From positions 1,736,001 to 1,800,000 of the forward strand of contig NZ_CP115300.1 of NCBI RefSeq assembly GCF_027625935.1: 64,000 nucleotides of DNA, read 5' to 3'. The number at the start of each line of letters is the position of its first letter. The stretch's first letter is position 1. Positions 58,321 to 64,000 of the stretch are shown one piece after another. Source of the stretch: Streptomyces camelliae (GTDB lineage: Bacteria > Actinomycetota > Actinomycetes > Streptomycetales > Streptomycetaceae). The notes beneath the pieces were generated by a model. It saw only the letters and a program-made list of their open reading frames with translations, did no database searches and had not been told where the DNA came from. The position numbers and the translations under genes are program-made.

Positions 58321-58647
58321 GTGACGCACCCGGTACCGGCACCTGGCACGTCCGGCCGCCCCCGCGCGCCGTACCGGGAGGTCACCCACGACGCCTACGC
58401 GGCCCGCTACACGGCCGGTCTGCGCGTCGAGGCCGCGCACGGCATGGCCGTGCTGTACGGGTGGTGTCCCCGGTGCGGCTGCGCGTTCACGTACACGCAC
58501 ACGGACCGTGTCTTCCGCGCGCCACGCCGCGGACCCCGGCCGGCACACGTCCCGGTGCTCTGCTCGTGCGCGGCGGACCATCCGGGCCGCCCGCCGGGGG
58601 AGACGGGCTGCGGTGCCTACTGGAACGTTGTACTGGAGCGGCGGTGA
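58321..58647 (+). CDS. Small zinc-ribbon-like protein
   Basis: 108 residues starting at GTG 58321 behind GAGGGAGGGAG. Cysteines occur as GWCPRCGCAF, then VLCSCAADH and a final GCGAYWNVVLERR, giving a likely CxxC...CxC zinc site. No family recognised. Its TGA overlaps the next GTG (GTGA), coupling it to the membrane protein gene. It is divergent from the broken helical-protein gene. Confidence 0.72.
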   Translation: MTHPVPAPGTSGRPRAPYREVTHDAYAARYTAGLRVEAAHGMAVLYGWCPRCGCAFTYTHTDRVFRAPRRGPRPAHVPVLCSCAADHPGRPPGETGCGAYWNVVLERR

Positions 58648-59330
58648 CCCCGTCCTGGCAGGTCCGGCCCGGACCCGCCGCGACCCCGGTGGACCGCCAA
58701 GCCGCCCGGCGGACACGGGAGGTGCGCGCCGGTGAACTGGCCCGCGCCCGGGAGGCGGCGCTCGCCTGCCGTGGCGGTCTCGCGGCCCTCTTCGTGGGGC
58801 TGCTCGGCTTCGGCCTGGTCAAGGGCCGCACCGACGTGGGTGAACTGGCCTCCCCGTACGACGCGTTGGCGGGCGGTGCGCTGCTGCTGTGCCTGCTGTG
58901 CGGCACGCTCGGCGCGCTGCTGCTGCTCCGGGCGGCGCACGGCGCGCCCACCGCCGTCCGGCTGCCCACCGGCATGCCCGCCTCCGCCACGGCGCTGCGC
59001 CTCGGCGACCGGCTGGAGGCCCGCCGTACGGTACGGGCCCTCACCCGCGGCGTGGCCCTCACGATCGCCTGCGGGGCGCTGCTCGTCACGGGGGTGGCCC
59101 TGACCTGGTACGGCCCCGCGAAGGACGGGCCCCGGATCCTGGTGCGCACCCCGTCGGGGGTGGTGTGCGGCGAGCCGGTGCGGACGGCGGACGGGCTGCT
59201 GCTCGTCAGGACGGACACCGGCGAGATCACGGTACGGCTCGACCGCGCCGGGGCCCTGGCCGCGGTCGACCACTGCCCGGGGGTGCCGGCCGCGCAGGAG
59301 GGCCGGGCCCGGCGGGGACGCACCGCGTGA
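58644..59330 (+). CDS. Membrane protein of unknown function
   Basis: 228 residues from GTG 58644: basic N-terminus (RQAARRTREVRAGELARARE), a pair of helices at about 45-60 and 75-93, two more near 130-155, then a soluble beta-rich C-terminal domain (ILVRTPSGVVCGEPVRTADG and TGEITVRLDRAGALAAVDHC) with two cysteines that could pair outside the cell. No family recognised. It is coupled to the zinc-ribbon gene by GTGA overlap and converges with the NCS1 transporter. Confidence 0.75.
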   Translation: MTPSWQVRPGPAATPVDRQAARRTREVRAGELARAREAALACRGGLAALFVGLLGFGLVKGRTDVGELASPYDALAGGALLLCLLCGTLGALLLLRAAHGAPTAVRLPTGMPASATALRLGDRLEARRTVRALTRGVALTIACGALLVTGVALTWYGPAKDGPRILVRTPSGVVCGEPVRTADGLLLVRTDTGEITVRLDRAGALAAVDHCPGVPAAQEGRARRGRTA

Positions 59331-59359
59331 CACCGGCGCGTCCCGCCGACGGGCACCGA

Positions 59360-60886
<1,527 letters not shown>

Positions 60887-61017
60887 GGGCTGGCCAATCG
60901 GGGTGAGGTGGGTCGGGGAGTGGCCGTGCGGGCACCAGCCCCCTCCCCGGGACGGCGGGGAGGGGAGACCATGAGGGGCGTGGGGGGACTCGGGGGATGT
61001 GAACCAAGGGGAGGGTG

Positions 61018-62037
61018 TCAGGCGTTGAGGGCCGGGATCACCTTCGTGCCGTAGGCGTCGATGGTGGCCTCCTGGGCGTCGTGCATGTCGTACACGGCGA
61101 ACTGGTCGACGCCCAGCGCGCGCAGCGCCTTCAGTTTCTCGATGTGCTTCTCGGCGGGGCCGATGACGCAGAAGCGGTCCACGATCTCGTCGGGCACGAA
61201 CGCGGTGTCGGGGTTGTCGGCGCGTCCGTGGTGGGAGTAGTCGTAACCCTCGCGGGCCTTGATGTAGTCGGTGAGTTCGTCGGGGACCTGGGCGGAGTGC
61301 TCGCCGTACTTGGCGACGAGGTCGGCGACGTGGTTGCCGACCATGCCGCCGAACCAGCGGCACTGCTCGCGTGCGTGGGCGAGCGCCTCGGGCGAGTCGT
61401 CGGCCGTGACGTAGGCGGGGGCGGCGACGCAGATCGTCACCTCGGACGGGTCGCGTCCGGCGGCCACGGCCGCGTCCTTGACCGCCTTGACCATGTACTC
61501 GGTGAGGTAGAGGTCGGAGAGCTGGAGGATGAAGCCGTCGGCCTCCTCACCGGTCATCTTCAGCGCCTTCGGGCCGTACGCGGCCATCCATACGGGCAGT
61601 TCGGCGCCCGCCTTGATCCACGGGAAGCGGATCTTCGTGCCGCCGAGGTCGGCCTCCTCGCCGCTGCCGAGGGCGCGGATGACCTTCATCGCCTCGCTGA
61701 TGCGGGCCAGGGTGTTGGGTTTGCGGCCCGCCACGCGCATCGCGGAGTCGCCGCGGCCGATGCCGCACACGGTGCGGTTGCCGAACATGTCGTTGAGGGT
61801 GGCGAAGGTGGAGGCGGTGACCTCCCAGGTGCGGGTGCCCGGGTTGGTGACCATCGGGCCGACCGTCAGCTTCTGGGTGTTGGCGAGGATCTGACTGTAG
61901 ATCACGAACGGTTCCTGCCAGAGCACGGCGGAGTCGAAGGTCCAGCCGTACCGGAAGCCGTTGCGCTCGGCCCGTTTCATCAGGCTGATGACGCGGGAGG
62001 CCGGCGGGTCGGTCTGCAGGACGAGTCCGAAGTCCAT
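61018..62037 (-). CDS. LLM-class (F420/flavin-dependent) oxidoreductase
   Basis: 339-residue luciferase-like TIM-barrel of the TIGR03842-like group. MDFGLVLQTDPPASRVISLM opens the protein; VCGIGRGDSAMRVAGRKP and VWMAAYGPKALKMTGEEADG are family motifs. ATG at 62035-62037 follows CGAGGAGTGG. Between dihydropyrimidinase and the transporter gene, its role may be a redox step in the pathway, perhaps the reduction of uracil to dihydrouracil, for which no DPD gene is visible in the window; this is inference. Confidence 0.88.
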   Translation of the reverse strand: MDFGLVLQTDPPASRVISLMKRAERNGFRYGWTFDSAVLWQEPFVIYSQILANTQKLTVGPMVTNPGTRTWEVTASTFATLNDMFGNRTVCGIGRGDSAMRVAGRKPNTLARISEAMKVIRALGSGEEADLGGTKIRFPWIKAGAELPVWMAAYGPKALKMTGEEADGFILQLSDLYLTEYMVKAVKDAAVAAGRDPSEVTICVAAPAYVTADDSPEALAHAREQCRWFGGMVGNHVADLVAKYGEHSAQVPDELTDYIKAREGYDYSHHGRADNPDTAFVPDEIVDRFCVIGPAEKHIEKLKALRALGVDQFAVYDMHDAQEATIDAYGTKVIPALNA

Positions 62038-62068
62038 GGGCGCCACTCCTCGTTCGAATAGCTTTCGA

Positions 62069-63472
62069 TTAGTTGAGGTACTGACAGGTGGAGCGCGGGG
62101 TGTAGACGCCGTGGCCGGCGTGTCCGGTGTACTCCCGCTCGGTGATGACGGGCACACCGCGCGAGAGCACGGTCTCGACCCGGCCTGTGGTCCGCTTGCC
62201 CTCGTAGGCCGAGTAGTCGACGTTCATGTGGTGGGTCTGGGCCGACATGATCTGCTCGGCGTGCGGGTCGTAGATGACGATGTCGGCGTCGGCGCCCGGG
62301 GCGATGGTGCCCTTCTTCGGGTACAGGCCGAACATGCGGGCCGGGGTGGCGCAGGCGATCTCGATCCAGCGGCGGCGGGAGATGTGCCCGTCGACGACGG
62401 CCTGGTGCAGCAGGTCCATGCGGTTCTCGACGCCGGGCAGGCCGTTGGGGATCTTGGAGAAGTCGCCGCGGCCCAGCTCCTTCTGGCCGGTGAAGCAGAA
62501 CGGGCAGTGGTCGGTGGAGACCACCTGGAGGTCGTTCGTCCGCAGCCCCTGCCACAGCTTGGCCTGGTGTTCGCGCGGCCTCAGCGGGGTGCTGCACACA
62601 TACTTCGCGCCCTCGAAGTCCGGCTCGGCGAGGTTGTCGGTGGACAGGAACAGATACTGCGGGCAGGTCTCGCCGAAGACGGGGAGCCCCTCGTCCCGCG
62701 CCCGCGCCAGCTCGGCCACCGCCTCCATCGCCGAGACGTGCACGACGTACAGGGGGGCGCCGGCCACCTGCGCGAGCCGGATGGCGCGGTGGGTGGCCTC
62801 GGCTTCGAGCAGGGCCTTGCGGACTTCCCCGTGATACCGGGGGTCGGTCTCACCGCGGTCGAGGGCCTGCTGCACCAGCACGTCGATGGCGATGCCGTTC
62901 TCGGCGTGCATCATGATCAGGCCGCCGTTGTCGGCGGAGCGCTGCATGGCGCGCAGGATCTGCCCGTCGTCGCTGTAGAAGACCCCGGGGTACGCCATGA
63001 ACTGCTTGAAGGAGGTCACCCCCTCCTCCACCAGCAGGTCCATCTCCTTCAGCGTCTCGTCGTGGACGTCGGAGACGATCATGTGGAAGGCGTAGTCGAT
63101 CGCGCAGTTGCCCTCGGCCTTGGCGTGCCAGGCGTCCAGGCCCTCGCGCAGGGTGTGTCCGACGCTCTGCACCGCGAAGTCCACGATCGTCGTCGTACCG
63201 CCCCAGGCGGCGGCGCGGGTGCCGGTCTCGAAGGTGTCGGAGGCGAAGGTCCCGCCGAACGGCAGCTCCATGTGGGTGTGCGCGTCGACACCGCCCGGGA
63301 TGACGTACTTCCCGGTGGCGTCGACGACCCGCTCGGCGGTGAACGCCCCGGCGGCGGGGGTGCCGGAGGCGGCGAGGGCGGCGATGCGGCCGTCCTCGAT
63401 CAGGACGTCGGCGTGGATCTCGTCGGAGGCGGTGATGACGAGTCCTCCGCGGATGACTGTACGGCCGGTCAT
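62069..63472 (-). CDS. hydA: Dihydropyrimidinase (D-hydantoinase)
   Basis: 467-residue amidohydrolase opening the ring of dihydrouracil/dihydrothymine or 5-substituted hydantoins. Binuclear zinc ligands: GGVDAHTHMELPFGG (HxH), carbamylated Lys in VTSFKQFMAYPG, and later His residues in IMMHAEN and VVHVSAMEA, with STDHCPF holding the last Asp. It follows the ureidopropionase gene by 28 bases and is in the order of the reductive pyrimidine pathway. ATG 63470-63472. Confidence 0.94.
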   Translation of the reverse strand: MTGRTVIRGGLVITASDEIHADVLIEDGRIAALAASGTPAAGAFTAERVVDATGKYVIPGGVDAHTHMELPFGGTFASDTFETGTRAAAWGGTTTIVDFAVQSVGHTLREGLDAWHAKAEGNCAIDYAFHMIVSDVHDETLKEMDLLVEEGVTSFKQFMAYPGVFYSDDGQILRAMQRSADNGGLIMMHAENGIAIDVLVQQALDRGETDPRYHGEVRKALLEAEATHRAIRLAQVAGAPLYVVHVSAMEAVAELARARDEGLPVFGETCPQYLFLSTDNLAEPDFEGAKYVCSTPLRPREHQAKLWQGLRTNDLQVVSTDHCPFCFTGQKELGRGDFSKIPNGLPGVENRMDLLHQAVVDGHISRRRWIEIACATPARMFGLYPKKGTIAPGADADIVIYDPHAEQIMSAQTHHMNVDYSAYEGKRTTGRVETVLSRGVPVITEREYTGHAGHGVYTPRSTCQYLN

Positions 63473-63500
63473 GCTGCTCCCTCGGTCAACTCGGTTACGG

Positions 63501-64000
63501 TCAGGGTGCGGTCAGCGGCGTGTACGCCCCCGGCGCCCGGTCCCGGTAGAACTGCCAGCGGTCCCGGACCTCGCGGAGCTTCGCCAGGTCCAGGTCGCGG
63601 ACGACGAGTTCGGTCTCCTTGTCGCTGGCGACCTCGCCGACGAACTGGGCCTCGGGGTCCACGAAGTAGGTCGTGCCGTAGAAGTCGTTGTCGCCGAGGT
63701 CCTCCACGCCGACCCGGTTGATCGCGCCGACGAAGTACTCGTTGGCGACGGCGGCCGCGGGCTGCTCCAGCTGCCAGAGGTAGCGGGACAGGCCGCGCGA
63801 GGTGGCCGAGGGGTTGAAGACGATCTCGGCGCCGGCGAGGCCCAGCGCCCGCCAGCCCTCGGGGAAGTGGCGGTCGTAGCAGATGTAGACGCCGATCCTG
63901 CCGACGGCCGTGTCGAAGACGGGCCAGCCGCTGTTGCCGGGACGGAAGTAGAACTTCTCCCAGAATCCCTGGACCTGGGGGATGTGGGTCTTGCGGTACT
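63501..64000 (-). CDS. Nitrilase-superfamily hydrolase, probable beta-ureidopropionase, N-terminus beyond window edge
   Basis: The last 166 residues of a carbon-nitrogen hydrolase. The catalytic Lys is in YRKTHIPQVQGFWEKFYFRP and the nucleophile Cys in IGVYICYDRHFPEG; the catalytic Glu lies outside the window. IVFNPSATSRGLSRYLWQLE and the C-terminal LAKLREVRDRWQFYRDRAPG match N-carbamoyl-beta-alanine amidohydrolases, the step after dihydropyrimidinase encoded immediately downstream. First visible gene of the operon. Confidence 0.93.
   Translation of the reverse strand, partial: YRKTHIPQVQGFWEKFYFRPGNSGWPVFDTAVGRIGVYICYDRHFPEGWRALGLAGAEIVFNPSATSRGLSRYLWQLEQPAAAVANEYFVGAINRVGVEDLGDNDFYGTTYFVDPEAQFVGEVASDKETELVVRDLDLAKLREVRDRWQFYRDRAPGAYTPLTAP

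Overview
The window is high-GC actinobacterial DNA and almost certainly Streptomyces chromosome. Codon third positions are nearly all G or C. GTG and TTG starts are common, coupled ATGA/GTGA junctions are frequent, and rare TTA (bldA-type) codons occur. The gene content is typical of the genus: a conservon, the ethylmalonyl-CoA pathway cluster, F420-type LLM oxidoreductases, an Rv2578c-type radical SAM protein and RsbU-like phosphatases. I see no rRNA, tRNA, CRISPR array, intact insertion sequence or phage.

Layout. 1-3624: a leftward peptide-degradation operon (DppA-type D-aminopeptidase, M20 peptidase, S9 peptidase cut by the window edge). 3680-6332: metal and relic zone with a frameshifted, truncated heavy-metal P-type ATPase, an ArsR regulator, a cobalamin riboswitch ahead of a Ni/Co permease, and a decayed cysteine-desulfurase-like gene. 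6477-16561: methyltransferase, multidomain PP2C phosphatase, drug-efflux MFS fused to carboxypeptidase-regulatory-like repeats, SRPBCC protein, radical SAM protein under a LexA-like box, secreted S33 peptidase, and a HEAT-repeat protein with an early TTA codon. 16951-26221: the ethylmalonyl-CoA pathway (double 3-hydroxyacyl-CoA dehydrogenase, TetR regulator, ccr, meaA, mcl, mch, mcd), followed by psd-pssA (phosphatidylethanolamine synthesis).

28127-39507: alpha/beta hydrolase, glycerate kinase, an ADP-ribose-related trio (ADP-ribosylglycohydrolase, Nudix, Sir2), DNA alkylation repair (ogt and Ada-AlkA), a 3'-truncated MTHFR-like gene behind a tandem array of Shine-Dalgarno-like repeats, and a MarR/ClC divergent pair. 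39757-46249: a leftward conservon (cvnA-B-C-D, two P450s, enoyl-CoA hydratase) in which three genes carry TTA codons and cvnB is an in-gene tandem duplication. 46538-52619: macrodomain protein, phytoene-desaturase-like oxidoreductase, inositol-phosphatase-like protein, gamma-glutamyltransferase, lipoate-ligase-like protein.

52778-59330: the least described part. A tightly coupled five-gene cassette encodes an unknown protein, a small helical protein, a WXG100-type protein and two paralogous membrane proteins, and is followed by a lipoprotein. Next come a decayed ClpB-like gene, a gene broken in a nine-G tract, a small zinc-ribbon protein and a membrane protein. 59360-64000: a leftward pyrimidine catabolism operon (nitrilase-family ureidopropionase cut by the window edge, dihydropyrimidinase, LLM oxidoreductase, NCS1 transporter).

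Most promising for novelty: the paired TGRCAC-N3-GTGYC dyads placed on the ccr promoter; the WXG cassette with paired candidate membrane immunity proteins; the multi-TTA conservon with a double roadblock protein; and the tandem Shine-Dalgarno repeat. All functional statements rest on motif recognition by eye, without database searches.
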